Both the position numbers and the translations under genes were made by a program. From positions 1 through 64,000 of the forward strand of contig JAGQRW010000007.1 in assembly GCA_020425085.1 (NCBI GenBank): a stretch of DNA of 64,000 nt, written 5' to 3'. Shown here in pieces: positions 45,119 through 55,268 of this stretch. The stretch is from Paracoccaceae bacterium (GTDB lineage: Bacteria; Pseudomonadota; Alphaproteobacteria; Rhodobacterales; Rhodobacteraceae). The first letter of the stretch is position 1. Each line of letters starts with the position of its first letter. The notes under the pieces were generated by a model. That model was not told the DNA's origin, made no database searches, and was given only the letters and a program-made list of their open reading frames with translations.

Positions 45119-46891
45119 TCAGTCGCCCAGAACTTGCCCCTCGCGGCGTTTGTCAGCGGCGCCGGTTAGACCATCGGCATTGATGCGGATCACATGCAGG
45201 CCGGAATTGAGATTGCGGATTGTCACCTCGTGACCCATTACGGTCAGCGCATCTGCCAGATCTGCGGCATTGCTGCCTTCTTCCAGTTCGGTTGTCGCGC
45301 CACGATTGACCACATGGCCAAGGTCAATAGCCGCCTGCGGGTCCATCCGCCAATCAAGCATTGCGATCAGCGATTGCGCCACATAAGCGATGATGCGGGA
45401 TCCGCCGGGTGAACCGGTCAGCAGTATCGGTTTACCGTCTTTCAGTACGATGGTCGGAGCCATGGATGAGCGCGGCCGTTTGCCGCCCTCGACCCGGTTG
45501 GCGATTGGTTTGCCGTCGTGCATCGGCGCAAAGGAAAAATCCGTCAGTTCGTTATTCAAAAGGAATCCTCCCACCATCAGGCGTGAGCCAAAGCCGGTTT
45601 CGATGGTGGTGGTGATCGAGATCATGTTGCCATAGCTGTCAACGATCACGAAATGTGAGGTGCCGGGGCGTTCCGGTTGTAAATCCGGTGCCCACAACCG
45701 CGCCTCATCCCATGGCGGCTGTCCGGGGCTGGCGGATTGCATGGCGGTTTCGGGGTCGATCAGGTGGCTGCGCTTATCCATGTATTGCCGGTTCAGCAGG
45801 CCCTTGGGCATGGGGATAAAATCGCTGTCGGCCATGTAAAGGGCGCGGTCGGCAAAGGCCAGCCGGGTGGCCTCGGCGAACAGGTGATAGGCCTTGGCAC
45901 CGGGGCCGAGTGCGGCAAGATCGAACGGTTCCATCAACATCATGATCTGCCCCACCGTCAGCCCCCCGGATGAAGGTGGGCCCATGCCGCAGACGGCATA
46001 GATGCGATAGGGGGCGCAGACGGGCGTGCGTTGGATCACCCGATAGCGGCGGAAATCTTCAAGACTTAATAGGCCGGGGTTTTCGGCGTTTGTGGTTGCT
46101 GCGACGATCTCGGCTGCCAGTTCGCCCTGATAAAACGGGGTTGAACCTTGGCTGGCGATCAGGCGCAGGGTTTTAGCGAATTCCGGGTTTCGCAACCTGT
46201 GGCCAGCGGGCAGAGGCAGCCCATCGGCATCAAAGAAATAACGCCGCGCGGTGGCGAAATCGGCCAAACGAAAATCGGCAGCCCCGGCAATGGATGCGGC
46301 CATACGCGGCGAGACGGTGAAACCCTGGTCTGCCAGAGTGATGGCGGGTGCCAGCAGGTCGGCCCACGGTTGATTGCCATAGGTTTGGTGCAGGGTTTCG
46401 ATCAGTTTCAGCGTTCCCGGCACCCCGACCGACCGACCGCCCGCCACCGCATCGGGCCAGCGAATGGGAATGCTGTCTTTGCCAAGCCAATAATCTGGCG
46501 TGGCGGCCAAAGGTGCGGTTTCGCGGCCATCCCAACTGCTGAGTTGCTGTTTGGCGGCATCCCAATAAAGCGCAAAAGCACCTCCGCCAAGGCCCGAGCT
46601 TTGCGGTTCCACCAGATTCAGGACCATCTGCACCGCCACGGCAGCATCGGCGGCGGTTCCGCCTGCGGCAAGAACCTTTCGCCCGGCTTCCGCCGCAAGC
46701 GGGTGAGCGGCGGCGATCATGTAGGTCGTACTGTGAACCGAACGGTTGCTGGCGATGGCCGAGGTTTCTTCGGGTTGGCGGACTTCGTCAGCGCGGGAAG
46801 GAATGACTGGGATGCCCCAAAAGACACTGACCGCGAGCAGGCCAAAAAACCGGCACCAATGACGGGCGCGCGCTATATTCATATGAAACAT
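45119..46891 (-). CDS. ggt: Gamma-glutamyltransferase
   Basis: A 590-residue periplasmic Ntn-hydrolase cleaving gamma-glutamyl bonds of glutathione and related peptides. N-terminal signal peptide (WCRFFGLLAVSVFWGIPVIP). Recognised by AAAHPLAAEAGRKVLAAGGT, QSSGLGGGAFALYW, PPSSGGLTVGQIMMLME, and the autoprocessing/catalytic Thr in PGTSHFVIVD, with GSRLMVGGFLLNNELTDFS and LLTGSPGGSRII after it. Start choice between 46891 and 46882 is uncertain; neither has a good ribosome site. Confidence 0.95.
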   Translation of the reverse strand: MFHMNIARARHWCRFFGLLAVSVFWGIPVIPSRADEVRQPEETSAIASNRSVHSTTYMIAAAHPLAAEAGRKVLAAGGTAADAAVAVQMVLNLVEPQSSGLGGGAFALYWDAAKQQLSSWDGRETAPLAATPDYWLGKDSIPIRWPDAVAGGRSVGVPGTLKLIETLHQTYGNQPWADLLAPAITLADQGFTVSPRMAASIAGAADFRLADFATARRYFFDADGLPLPAGHRLRNPEFAKTLRLIASQGSTPFYQGELAAEIVAATTNAENPGLLSLEDFRRYRVIQRTPVCAPYRIYAVCGMGPPSSGGLTVGQIMMLMEPFDLAALGPGAKAYHLFAEATRLAFADRALYMADSDFIPMPKGLLNRQYMDKRSHLIDPETAMQSASPGQPPWDEARLWAPDLQPERPGTSHFVIVDSYGNMISITTTIETGFGSRLMVGGFLLNNELTDFSFAPMHDGKPIANRVEGGKRPRSSMAPTIVLKDGKPILLTGSPGGSRIIAYVAQSLIAMLDWRMDPQAAIDLGHVVNRGATTELEEGSNAADLADALTVMGHEVTIRNLNSGLHVIRINADGLTGAADKRREGQVLGD

Positions 46892-47018
46892 GCGCGGATA
46901 CTGCCAGAAACCCGGGCGCAAGGACAGGTCAAACCGTGCCGACCCGTCACGAACCGACTGGCCGCGGCGGGTCGGGCGTCAAGTTGCAGATGGGCCAAAG
47001 GTTAACGGTTTGACCAAT

Positions 47019-47585
47019 TCAGGACTTGCGGCGCAGCCGAAGCCCACCCAGAAGCGCGATACCGCCCGCCAGAAGCGGCAGCCCGGCCGGTAGCGGAATT
47101 GGTGGCGGTGCCACCTGTACGCTGACCGAACCGGTGTGATTGAGCGTATAGAACAGGTTGTTGCTGCTGACCGCCGTTTGCGTATAGCCAAGTTGATCAA
47201 ATGCCGCGACGCCGGTAAAATTGTCGATGAACAGCCAGAAATCATTGGTCGACGGGTTAAACTGGATAACGTCCGAGCCAAAATGGATGCCACCGACCGA
47301 CAGCCGGTCCAGCGTGTGGTTGTAGTTGAACGACAAGGTCGAGCCAAGCGCGATGTTGAGCGAACCAAGCGTGATGCCCGCAGTTTGGCCGGTATAATCG
47401 AGCGCAGTATCGAGTGTGATGGTGAAGTCACCCGTCACCGGGTCAACCGGCGCTGGATCCGGCCCTGAACCGGTAGCAAAGGTGTTGGCGGAAAAGCTGA
47501 CGTCATAGGACACGACTGCAGCGGTCGCCGTGTTCAACGGGGCCAGCAGGCCGACACCAATAGCTAAGATTAGTTGTTTGTACAT
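47019..47585 (-). CDS. CTERM (IPLPA-type) sorting domain protein
   Basis: A 188-residue exported protein: signal peptide (KQLILAIGVGLLAPLNTATA), a beta-rich middle (VSYDVSFSANTFATGSGPDP, FTITLDTALDYTGQTAGITL, LSFNYNHTLDRL), a Pro-rich linker APPPIPLPAG and a hydrophobic segment ending LRLRRKS. The sorting motif is IPLPA rather than VPLPA, and the C-terminus is not part of the duplicated module seen at 34.5-35.6 kb. GGGAGG precedes the ATG. Confidence 0.83.
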   Translation of the reverse strand: MYKQLILAIGVGLLAPLNTATAAVVSYDVSFSANTFATGSGPDPAPVDPVTGDFTITLDTALDYTGQTAGITLGSLNIALGSTLSFNYNHTLDRLSVGGIHFGSDVIQFNPSTNDFWLFIDNFTGVAAFDQLGYTQTAVSSNNLFYTLNHTGSVSVQVAPPPIPLPAGLPLLAGGIALLGGLRLRRKS

Positions 47586-47791
47586 TCCCCCCTCCCATTG
47601 ATGGTTACATGAAGTTTACGTTAGGTAATCTAACAAATTAGGTCCGATTCGGATATAAATTGTTGCGAGTGCCGAAATGGCAAAACAGTCTGTTTCGAAT
47701 TTGGCGACAATCACAATTCCGATCCACGTGCCTTGTTGTCAAGGCCGCGTTTGGAAGGCTGGAGCGATAGGATATATCGGTGTTCTGAGGT

Positions 47792-49468
47792 TCAGTTCCG
47801 GCCGGTTTCCAGCAACCGTCTTGCAATCACCTGTGCCTGAATTTCGGCGGCACCTTCAAAGATGTTGAGGATGCGGGCATCGCACAACACCCGACTGATC
47901 GGGTATTCCAGCGCGAAACCGTTGCCACCGTGGATTTGCAGCCCGTTATCGGCTGCCGCCCAGGCAACACGGGCGCCCAGCAATTTGGCCATCCCTGCTT
48001 CAAGATCACAGCGCCGCCCTTCATCTTTTTCGCGGGCTGCGTGATAGGTCAGTTGCCGCGTCACCATGATTTCCACCGCCATCATCGCCAGTTTGGAACT
48101 GACGCGGGGGAAATGGATGATGCTTTGGCCGAACTGCTTGCGCTCGGTTGCGTATTTCAAGGCGATTTCCATCGCGGATTGCGCCACGCCGATTGCCCTT
48201 GCGGCGGTCTGGATGCGGGCTGATTCAAAGGTCTGCATCAGTTGTTTGAAACCTTGGCCCTCAACCCCGCCCAACAGGTTTTCCGCCTTGACCCTGAAGC
48301 CGTCAAAACCCAGTTCGTATTCCTTCATGCCGCGATAGCCCAAAACCTCGATCTCGCCGCCGCTCATGCCTTTAGTGGGGAACGGGTCGGCATCGTCGCC
48401 AGGGGTCTTTTCGGCCAGAAACATCGACAGACCGGCGTAATTGTCGGTGGCGGGATCGGTGCGCGCCAACAGGGTCATCACATGTGTTCGCGCGGCATGG
48501 GTGATCCAGGTTTTGTTGCCGGTCACGACATAGTCATCGCCGTCGCGTACCGCGCGGGTGCGCAGGCTGCCGAGATCCGAGCCGGTATTGGGTTCGGTAA
48601 AAACCGCTGTCGGCAACTTTTCCGCAGATGAGATCAGCGGCAGCCATTTTTGTTTCTGTTCCTCGGTACCACCGCCAAGGATCAGCTCGGCGGCGATTTC
48701 CGAACGTGTGCCAAGCGAACCAACGCCAATATAGCCACGGCTGAGTTCTTCGGACACGACGCACATTGCCGATTTCGGAAAGCCGAATCCGCCGTATTCC
48801 TCGGGTATGGTCAGACCGAAAACGCCAAGTTCGGCCATCTCGTGAATCAATTCCATCGGGATGAATTCATCCTTGAGGTGCCATTCATGAGCAAAGGGAA
48901 CCACCTTGTCGTCGGCAAAGCGGCGGAACTGATCGCGGATCATTTCCAGTTCATCGTCCAGCCCGGTAGTGCCGTAGGATGCAACGCCCGCGCGTTCCTG
49001 CATCAGGGTGCAAAGGCGGGCGCGGGCGGGTTCGGTATTGCCCTTTTGCATCAGGGTCTTGACCGCCGGGTTCAGCATCACCTGCTGTGCTTCGTGATCC
49101 AGCCCCAGGTCCTGAAGACGGGCGATTTCGCCCTGGCTCATCGGGATGCCACCGACCAGTTGTGACAGGTATTCTCCAAAGGCGATTTGCAGGATCAGAT
49201 GCTCTATCTCGCCAAATTTTCCGTCAGCCTCCAGCGCCATTGCCCAGCGGTTCATCTGTCTTAGCGCCTCGATATAGGTGGCGGTCCATGACAGGCTGTG
49301 GGCGGCGAATTGTTCGGCATCGACCGCTTTGGCCGAGACGCGACCATCCTTTTCGACCCGCGCGCGCATAGAGGATCGCGCCGCATCCAGCAGTGCATCG
49401 AGAGCAGGCATTGCCGCCGTGCCAAGGGCCAGCAGATCGTCAAGAAGAATGGTGTCGGGTTTGGTCAT
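47792..49468 (-). CDS. mcd: Acyl-CoA dehydrogenase, probable (2S)-methylsuccinyl-CoA dehydrogenase
   Basis: A 558-residue flavoprotein. The first ~160 residues are a helical extension (EQFAAHSLSWTATYIEALRQ, ILQIAFGEYLSQLVGGIPMS) absent from ordinary acyl-CoA dehydrogenases (~380 residues); the remaining ~400 residues are a standard dehydrogenase core (FTEPNTGSDLGSLRTRA, QIHGGNGFALEYPISRVLCD). Such an extension and length are known from methylsuccinyl-CoA dehydrogenase of the ethylmalonyl-CoA pathway, which fits Ccr, Ecm and Mch in this window. It makes mesaconyl-C1-CoA and passes electrons to Etf (59772-61459). ATG 49468 behind AGGA. Confidence 0.87.
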   Translation of the reverse strand: MTKPDTILLDDLLALGTAAMPALDALLDAARSSMRARVEKDGRVSAKAVDAEQFAAHSLSWTATYIEALRQMNRWAMALEADGKFGEIEHLILQIAFGEYLSQLVGGIPMSQGEIARLQDLGLDHEAQQVMLNPAVKTLMQKGNTEPARARLCTLMQERAGVASYGTTGLDDELEMIRDQFRRFADDKVVPFAHEWHLKDEFIPMELIHEMAELGVFGLTIPEEYGGFGFPKSAMCVVSEELSRGYIGVGSLGTRSEIAAELILGGGTEEQKQKWLPLISSAEKLPTAVFTEPNTGSDLGSLRTRAVRDGDDYVVTGNKTWITHAARTHVMTLLARTDPATDNYAGLSMFLAEKTPGDDADPFPTKGMSGGEIEVLGYRGMKEYELGFDGFRVKAENLLGGVEGQGFKQLMQTFESARIQTAARAIGVAQSAMEIALKYATERKQFGQSIIHFPRVSSKLAMMAVEIMVTRQLTYHAAREKDEGRRCDLEAGMAKLLGARVAWAAADNGLQIHGGNGFALEYPISRVLCDARILNIFEGAAEIQAQVIARRLLETGRN

Positions 49469-49538
49469 GTCGTGGTCCTGTCTTTGCTGGTCAGCGGGCG
49501 GAATCGGCGCTAAGTATTCGTCACCGCCTCCTAGCGAA

Positions 49539-49550
49539 TGCTGCGATGCA
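49539..49550 (-). promoter_or_regulatory. TGC-rich (PhaR-like) operator upstream of mcd
   Basis: The minus strand reads TGCATCGCAGCA, a full match to TGCRNYGCASMA; the plus strand offers CTGC-GAT-GCAG (49541-49551). It lies 71-82 bp upstream of the mcd ATG, in the divergent gap with the TSUP gene. Confidence 0.6.
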
Positions 49551-49627
49551 GCGCAACATAAACACCAAAAAGAACCGGTGCGCGAACGATTATGACGCAT
49601 CTGATGGCATGAAAGAGGATAAGTCAG

Positions 49628-50398
49628 ATGGCCGGGATGTTGTCGGATATGCCGGTTTTGATCCTGATCCTGTCCTTAGTGGTGGTTTCGGTCGCGGGCT
49701 TTGTCAAAGGCGCAGTCGGGTTCGCCATGCCGATGATCATGATTTCCGGACTCGGTTCATTCATGCCGGCCGAGACGGCCATCGCCGCCCTGATCCTGCC
49801 AACGGTGGTCACCAACCTCAATCAGGCATTTCGTCATGGATTTGGTCATGCCTGGGCATCGTTCCGGCGGCTTTGGCGGTTCAATCTGATCTTGTTCGCA
49901 ATGATCCTTGTGTCGGCGCAACTGGTCAGGGTGTTGCCGCAATGGGTGTTGTTCGTGCTGTTGGGCGGAATGGTGGTGTTTTTCGCCAGTCTGCAACTGG
50001 CCGGCTGGAAGCCCGTGATCCGCAAAGGTTTTGAACGGGTCAGCGAGGCGGTGATCGCCCTGTTTGCCGGGTTCTTTGGCGGGCTGACCGGCGTTTGGGG
50101 GCCGCCTCTTATCCTTTATCTGACGGCGATGGATGTACCCAAGGTGGAAAGCGTGCGCATTCAGGGGGTCAGCTATCTTCTGGGCAGTATTCTGCTGTTG
50201 GGCGCACATTTGAAATCAGGGGTGTTGAATGCGGAAACCCTGCCGTATTCGGCGCTGATGGTGGTGCCCGCAATTCTCGGTCAACTGATCGGCAGGCGCA
50301 CGCATGACGGGATGGATCAGATGTTGTTCAGGCGGGTAACGCTGGTGGTTCTGGTAATTGCCGGGCTGAACCTGCTGAGGCGCGGGATGTTTGGCTGA
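49628..50398 (+). CDS. TSUP family (TauE/SafE) membrane protein
   Basis: A 256-residue inner-membrane exporter-type protein. Repeat motifs SVAGFVKGAVGFAMPMIMIS and FAGFFGGLTGVWGPPLILYL are those of the family, with seven or eight hydrophobic segments. Substrates in the family include sulfite, sulfoacetate and organic anions. Divergent from mcd; it is a different branch from the TSUP gene at 13163. Confidence 0.88.
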   Translation: MAGMLSDMPVLILILSLVVVSVAGFVKGAVGFAMPMIMISGLGSFMPAETAIAALILPTVVTNLNQAFRHGFGHAWASFRRLWRFNLILFAMILVSAQLVRVLPQWVLFVLLGGMVVFFASLQLAGWKPVIRKGFERVSEAVIALFAGFFGGLTGVWGPPLILYLTAMDVPKVESVRIQGVSYLLGSILLLGAHLKSGVLNAETLPYSALMVVPAILGQLIGRRTHDGMDQMLFRRVTLVVLVIAGLNLLRRGMFG

Positions 50399-50421
50399 TC
50401 CGGGCGCAGGATAGTCCACAA

Positions 50422-50461
50422 GAACGCCCGGCCATTACTGACCAGGGCGTTCCGGGTTTTT
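50422..50461 (+). terminator. Terminator between TSUP gene and pckA
   Basis: GAACGCCC (50422-50429) pairs with GGGCGTTC (50445-50452) around a 15-nt loop, followed by CGGGTTTTT. It separates the convergent ends of the TSUP gene (50398) and pckA (50475). Confidence 0.65.
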
Positions 50462-50474
50462 GTGGCAACAATTC

Positions 50475-52073
50475 TTAACCCAGTGCTACGGCCTTTACGT
50501 CATCGTCGATATGGCTGAGATATTGCGCAAAGTTGTCTGCGAACATCTTGACCAGCCTTTTGGCGTCACGGTCGTAGGTTTCCGGGTTGTCCCAGGTTCG
50601 GCGCGGATCCAGCAGCACATTGGCAACCCCGTCCACATCCACCGGCACATCAAAGCCGAAATTCGGATCAACACGGAATTCAACATCGTTTAGGGTGCCA
50701 TTCAGTGCCGCTGTCAACAACGCACGGGTGGCCTTGATCGGCATCCTGGAGCCGGTGCCATAGGCACCGCCGGTCCAGCCGGTATTGACCAGCCAGCAGG
50801 TGGCGCCGGAATTGGCGATCTTTTGCCTGAGCAGGTTGCCATAAACTTCAGGGCGGCGCGGCATGAAGGGGGCGCCGAAACAGGTGGAAAAGGTCGGCTC
50901 GGGTTCGGTTACGCCGCGTTCCGTTCCTGCAACCTTCGAGGTAAAGCCGGACAGAAAATGATACATTGCCTGTGCCGGTGTCAGGCGGGCAATCGGCGGC
51001 AAAACACCAAAGGCATCACAGGTCAGCATAATAATGTTTTTCGGCTGCCCGCCCATCGAAGTTTTGGAGGCGTTCGAAATATAGTGCAGCGGATAGGCAC
51101 AGCGCATGTTGGCGGTCAGGCTGTCGTCTTCGAAATCCACCTGGCGGGTTTCCGGATCGAACACCATATTTTCGACGACGGATGCGAATTTTTCCGTGGT
51201 GGCGTAGATTTCCGGTTCCGCTTCGCGTGACAGGCTGATGGTCTTGGCGTAACAGCCGCCTTCGAAGTTGAAGGTGCCTTCGTCCGACCAGCCATGTTCG
51301 TCGTCACCGATAAGGGTGCGCGAAGGATCGGCCGAAAGGGTGGTCTTGCCGGTGCCGGAAAGGCCAAAGAAGATCGCTGCGTCTTCGGGATCATTCAGCG
51401 CATGGTTGGCGGAACAATGCATCGGCATGATGCCGTTTTCTGGCAACAGATAGTTCAACAGCGTGAATACCGCCTTCTTGTTTTCGCCGCCATATTCGGT
51501 GCCGCCGATCAGGATCAGCTTTTTGTCGAAGTTCAGCGCGATCACCGTGCTGCTTCGGCAACCGTGGCGTTTCGGATCAGCGGCGAAGCTTGGGCAGTTG
51601 ATGATGGTGAAGTCCGGCAGGTATTCATCAAGTTCGTCGCGTTCGGGACGGCGCAGCATGTGACGGATGAACAGGCTGTGCCAGGCGAGTTCGGTAACCA
51701 TCCGCACGTCAAGGCGGTGTCTGGGATCGGCGCCGCCGTAAAGATCCTGCACGAAATATTCGCGCCCCTTCATGTGTTCCCGCATGTCGTCGTAAAGGCG
51801 ATCGAACGCTGCCGGTTCCATCGGCGGGTTGTTTTCCCACCAGATCTTGTTTTCAACCGAAGGAGTCCTGACCACGAATTTGTCCAGTGGCGAACGCCCG
51901 GTATGGGTGCCGGTATTTACCAAGAGCGCGCCACCACGACCAAGGCTGCCTTCGCCGCGCAACAGCGCCTTTTCAACCAGGGTTGGTTCGATATCGTTAT
52001 AGTGCACCGCGCCAAGGCCTTTGATCCCGTTGGTCGCTAGGGTCTGGGACGGGTTTACCCTTCCTTGGGTCAT
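50475..52073 (-). CDS. pckA: Phosphoenolpyruvate carboxykinase (ATP)
   Basis: A 532-residue enzyme forming PEP from oxaloacetate with ATP, the entry to gluconeogenesis. Signatures: [20 protein letters not shown] at the start, the kinase loop [30 protein letters not shown] and [14 protein letters not shown]. Normal length. It is divergent from chvI, the conserved arrangement in Rhizobiales and Rhodobacterales, and ChvI is known in relatives to affect pckA expression. Confidence 0.98.
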   Translation of the reverse strand: MTQGRVNPSQTLATNGIKGLGAVHYNDIEPTLVEKALLRGEGSLGRGGALLVNTGTHTGRSPLDKFVVRTPSVENKIWWENNPPMEPAAFDRLYDDMREHMKGREYFVQDLYGGADPRHRLDVRMVTELAWHSLFIRHMLRRPERDELDEYLPDFTIINCPSFAADPKRHGCRSSTVIALNFDKKLILIGGTEYGGENKKAVFTLLNYLLPENGIMPMHCSANHALNDPEDAAIFFGLSGTGKTTLSADPSRTLIGDDEHGWSDEGTFNFEGGCYAKTISLSREAEPEIYATTEKFASVVENMVFDPETRQVDFEDDSLTANMRCAYPLHYISNASKTSMGGQPKNIIMLTCDAFGVLPPIARLTPAQAMYHFLSGFTSKVAGTERGVTEPEPTFSTCFGAPFMPRRPEVYGNLLRQKIANSGATCWLVNTGWTGGAYGTGSRMPIKATRALLTAALNGTLNDVEFRVDPNFGFDVPVDVDGVANVLLDPRRTWDNPETYDRDAKRLVKMFADNFAQYLSHIDDDVKAVALG

Positions 52074-52411
52074 ATAGTAGCTCCGAAAACTGGCTCGGCC
52101 CGGTTTGGACCGTTTGCCGTTAATCCATCATGCGTGCGGGTGCGAGGCTGTGAATAATACCTGACGCAACGTTCGCCTCGGGCGGGAACGGCGCCTGTAT
52201 AGCATCTGGTTCAGCGAGGAAAAGGGGGGTCCAGAACCTAACTTGAGAAAGAATCGCACCGAAATGCGCGACATATTAGTCATATATTATCCAAATGCAC
52301 ATTTGTTTCCATTTGTGAACCAGTCCAAATCACAGTTAGCAGTTGATTCTGCGGACCGGAATGCGGAAAATGCATGAAAAAGAAAAACCGAGCAGTAAAG
52401 GGGCAAGCGAC
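52074..52411. promoter_or_regulatory. pckA-chvI divergent control region
   Basis: This 338-bp gap holds both promoters. A cluster of symmetric elements lies at 52292-52316: the inverted repeat CAAATG-CA-CATTTG (52292-52305) and the direct repeat CATTTGT at 52300 and 52310, ten bases apart, i.e. on one DNA face. Immediately upstream is AT-rich DNA (CATATATTAT, 52281-52290). A good candidate binding site for ChvI or another regulator. Confidence 0.45.
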
Positions 52412-53113
52412 ATGTCTACGATCGCTTTGGTCGACGATGACCGGAATATTCTGACATCCGTATCCATGACACTTGAGGCTGAAGGATACAACGTAATCAC
52501 CTACAATGACGGGCAGTCCGCACTGGATGGTTTCGCACAAAAATATCCCGACATCGCGGTGCTCGACATCAAGATGCCGCGGATGGACGGCATGGATCTG
52601 TTGCATCGCATCCGACAGAAATCGGATATGCCGGTGATCTTCCTTACCTCCAAGGATGACGAGATCGACGAAGTGCTGGGCCTTAGAATGGGGGCGGACG
52701 ACTATGTGCGCAAACCATTCTCACAACGCCTTCTGGTTGAACGCATCCGCGCCATCCTGCGCCGTCAGGAAGCGATTGCATCGGATGCGGGCGATGATCC
52801 GGCGGAAAGCAAGCTGATCGAACGCGGCTCGCTTACCATGGATCCGTTGCGCCATTCGGTGACCTGGAAAGGCGAAAGCGTCAGCCTGACGGTGACCGAG
52901 TTTCTGTTGTTGCAGGCGCTGGCCACCCGTCCCGGATTTGTCAAAAGCCGCGATCAACTGATGGATGTCGCATATGACGATCAGGTCTATGTGGATGATC
53001 GCACCATCGACAGTCACATCAAACGCCTGCGCAAGAAAATGCGCGCGGTCGATCAGGAATTCTCGTCAATCGAAACACTTTATGGGATCGGATACAGGTA
53101 CACCGAAGCATGA
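52412..53113 (+). CDS. chvI: Response regulator ChvI
   Basis: A 233-residue OmpR-type response regulator. Receiver domain with acidic pocket VDDD and phosphoacceptor Asp52 ([12 protein letters not shown]), Lys in RKPF; C-terminal winged helix ending [13 protein letters not shown] and [12 protein letters not shown] at 52412 behind AGGGG. It overlaps chvG by 4 nt. In alphaproteobacteria ChvI/ChvG control envelope stress, acid response and central carbon metabolism. Confidence 0.96.
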   Translation: MSTIALVDDDRNILTSVSMTLEAEGYNVITYNDGQSALDGFAQKYPDIAVLDIKMPRMDGMDLLHRIRQKSDMPVIFLTSKDDEIDEVLGLRMGADDYVRKPFSQRLLVERIRAILRRQEAIASDAGDDPAESKLIERGSLTMDPLRHSVTWKGESVSLTVTEFLLLQALATRPGFVKSRDQLMDVAYDDQVYVDDRTIDSHIKRLRKKMRAVDQEFSSIETLYGIGYRYTEA

Positions 53114-54837
53114 ACATAGTGTCGAAGATCGACGCAAAAAAGGCCGAAAGAGCCGAACAACCTGACATTATCCTGGGCGAGGACTGGGATGAACGGGTGC
53201 GCAACGCCGATGGTGAGGACGAGGTTCTGAACCTGCCGCGTGCAGGCAAGTGGATGTCGCTGACCAGCTCGCCGTTGGCGCGCAAGATCATCACCTTCAA
53301 TCTGATGGCGCTGGTGGTGCTGCTGGGAGGTATTCTTTACCTAAACCAGAACCGCGAAAGCCTGGTCGACCAGCGAATGCAAAGTCTGGCGACCGAAACC
53401 CACCTGGTGGCGCGGGTGTTCGAGGCCGAGATGGCCGGCGCGATGTTGTCGGGTTCGGAAATCGGCATTGCCGAACTAAGCCGCAGCCTGCTTGCCGATC
53501 TGAACCTTTCCAGCGGGGTCGAGGTGTTTGTGTTTGACGCTGATGGCAATCAGATCGCCAGTCAGGTCGGCACCGGCATGGATGAACTCGAACTGCCGGA
53601 AAATGCTGCGGATGACACGGAAAGCGCCATCACCTTTTACCTCAACCGGATATGGGACAAGATTTCGCGCCTGTTCAATACCAGTGCGCCGAAGGTCATG
53701 GGCTCTGAGGATCTGGCGCACAAACTGGCGCTTGACGCCCTTGGCGGCGATACCCGCAGCGAAAATGTAAGCGACGCGCGCGGCAGTTCGATGATCGCGG
53801 TCGCCACGCCGATCAGGCTGGATAGCATGGTGGCCGGGGCGCTGGTGATCACCACACTTTCCGGTGAGATCGACCAGATCGTGCGCAACGATCGCGAACA
53901 GATCCTGCAAATGTTCGTAGTTGCCATTCTGGTGTCGATCGGCCTTTCCATGGTGTTGGCCAGCACCATCGCCAACCCGCTGCGTGACCTTTCGGCAGCG
54001 GCGGAGCTGGGCAAGGACAGAAACGCCGGCTCGATCAGCCCGAGCCGGATCAGGATTCCCGACATGACCGGCCGCCCGGATGAGATCGGTCGCCTCTCGG
54101 GCGCGCTGAGGGGGATGATCGCGGCGCTATACGACCGGATTGAAAGCAACGAACAGTTTGCCGCAGATGTCGCGCATGAGATCAAGAACCCTTTGTCTTC
54201 GCTGCGTTCTGCCGTAGACACCATGCGTATCGCCAAGACCGACGTGCAGCGTGGCCGTCTGCTGGACGTGATCGAGCATGACGTGCGGCGGCTGGACCGG
54301 CTGGTTTCGGATATTTCCAACGCATCACGGCTGGACAGTGAACTGGTAAAGGAAGACATGCAGGCCTTTGATCTGATCGCGCTGTTGAAGAACCTCGCCG
54401 CTCATCACCGCAAGGAGGCGGATGAAAAAGGGGTCGAATTCATCGCCGACCTGCCGCAGGGCAGGATCGTCGTGCGCGGACTCGAGGGCCGGCTGGCGCA
54501 GGTGGTGGTCAACCTTCTGACCAATGCCATTTCATTCTGCGAATCCGGCGATGCGGTACGCATCTGGGCAAGGCAACGCCAGAACCGGGTACTGATCGTG
54601 ATTGAAGACACTGGCCCCGGCATTCCCGAGGAATCGCTCACCAAGATTTTCAAGCGGTTCTATTCGGAACGCCCGCAGAACGATTTCGGCAATCACTCGG
54701 GGCTTGGTTTGGCGATTTCGCGCCAGATCGTCGAAGCGCATGGCGGCGTGATCTGGGCCGAGAACATTCGCCCAACCGAGATTGACGCGACTTCGGAACC
54801 TCTCGGCGCGCGGTTTGTGGTCGGCCTGCCGGTGTGA
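53110..54837 (+). CDS. chvG: Sensor histidine kinase ChvG
   Basis: A 575-residue membrane kinase. A cytoplasmic N-terminal tail (1-58), first membrane helix (about 60-78), periplasmic sensing domain to about 265, second helix (about 267-287), HAMP region, then the phosphorylated His356 in [14 protein letters not shown] and the ATPase motifs ([43 protein letters not shown]). ATG overlaps the chvI stop (ATGA) and its own stop overlaps the hprK GTG, so chvI-chvG-hprK are coupled. Confidence 0.96.
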   Translation: MNIVSKIDAKKAERAEQPDIILGEDWDERVRNADGEDEVLNLPRAGKWMSLTSSPLARKIITFNLMALVVLLGGILYLNQNRESLVDQRMQSLATETHLVARVFEAEMAGAMLSGSEIGIAELSRSLLADLNLSSGVEVFVFDADGNQIASQVGTGMDELELPENAADDTESAITFYLNRIWDKISRLFNTSAPKVMGSEDLAHKLALDALGGDTRSENVSDARGSSMIAVATPIRLDSMVAGALVITTLSGEIDQIVRNDREQILQMFVVAILVSIGLSMVLASTIANPLRDLSAAAELGKDRNAGSISPSRIRIPDMTGRPDEIGRLSGALRGMIAALYDRIESNEQFAADVAHEIKNPLSSLRSAVDTMRIAKTDVQRGRLLDVIEHDVRRLDRLVSDISNASRLDSELVKEDMQAFDLIALLKNLAAHHRKEADEKGVEFIADLPQGRIVVRGLEGRLAQVVVNLLTNAISFCESGDAVRIWARQRQNRVLIVIEDTGPGIPEESLTKIFKRFYSERPQNDFGNHSGLGLAISRQIVEAHGGVIWAENIRPTEIDATSEPLGARFVVGLPV

Positions 54838-55268
54838 CTACCAGTGTTGAAGCCGGCGAAATCCTGCACGCCAGCAGCGTGGCGGTGGGCGATGCGGCGG
54901 TACTGATACTTGGGCCTGCCGGTTCCGGAAAGTCGGCGCTGGCGCTTCAGCTACTGGCACTGGGTGGCCGGCTTGTGGCGGATGACCGTACCATGGTATC
55001 AAGGCGCCAAAACCACCTGTTGGCTGCCTGCCCGCCAGCTTTGGCCGGGATGATAGAAGCGCGCGGTGTCGGCATTCTGTCTGCGGAAATGGCCGGCTCT
55101 ACGCCCTTGAAACTGGCGGTGGATCTGTCGCGCGAAAGCCCGTCCCGCCTTCCACCGCGTGAGGTGTTCACGCTTTGCGACCTGGAAATTGATTTGATCT
55201 GCGCCGGTGGTGTACCAAACCTTGCAGCGGTGATTCTGCAAGTCATGAAAGGCGGTTTTGCAATCTGA
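54834..55268 (+). CDS. hprK: HPr kinase/phosphorylase, short alphaproteobacterial form
   Basis: A 144-residue protein holding only the catalytic domain; the N-terminal domain of Gram-positive HprK is absent, as usual in alphaproteobacteria. Walker A GPAGSGKS (27-34), then VADDRTMVSRR and the EARGVGIL motif. It phosphorylates HPr on serine. It starts with GTG overlapping the chvG stop, and rapZ begins on the base after its own stop codon. Links the Chv system to the regulatory PTS. Confidence 0.94.
   Translation: MTTSVEAGEILHASSVAVGDAAVLILGPAGSGKSALALQLLALGGRLVADDRTMVSRRQNHLLAACPPALAGMIEARGVGILSAEMAGSTPLKLAVDLSRESPSRLPPREVFTLCDLEIDLICAGGVPNLAAVILQVMKGGFAI

Noticed and set aside
47792-49468. 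Ordinary fatty-acid acyl-CoA dehydrogenase.
   Set aside because: The 160-residue helical N-terminal extension is not found in the usual 380-residue enzymes and fits methylsuccinyl-CoA dehydrogenase.
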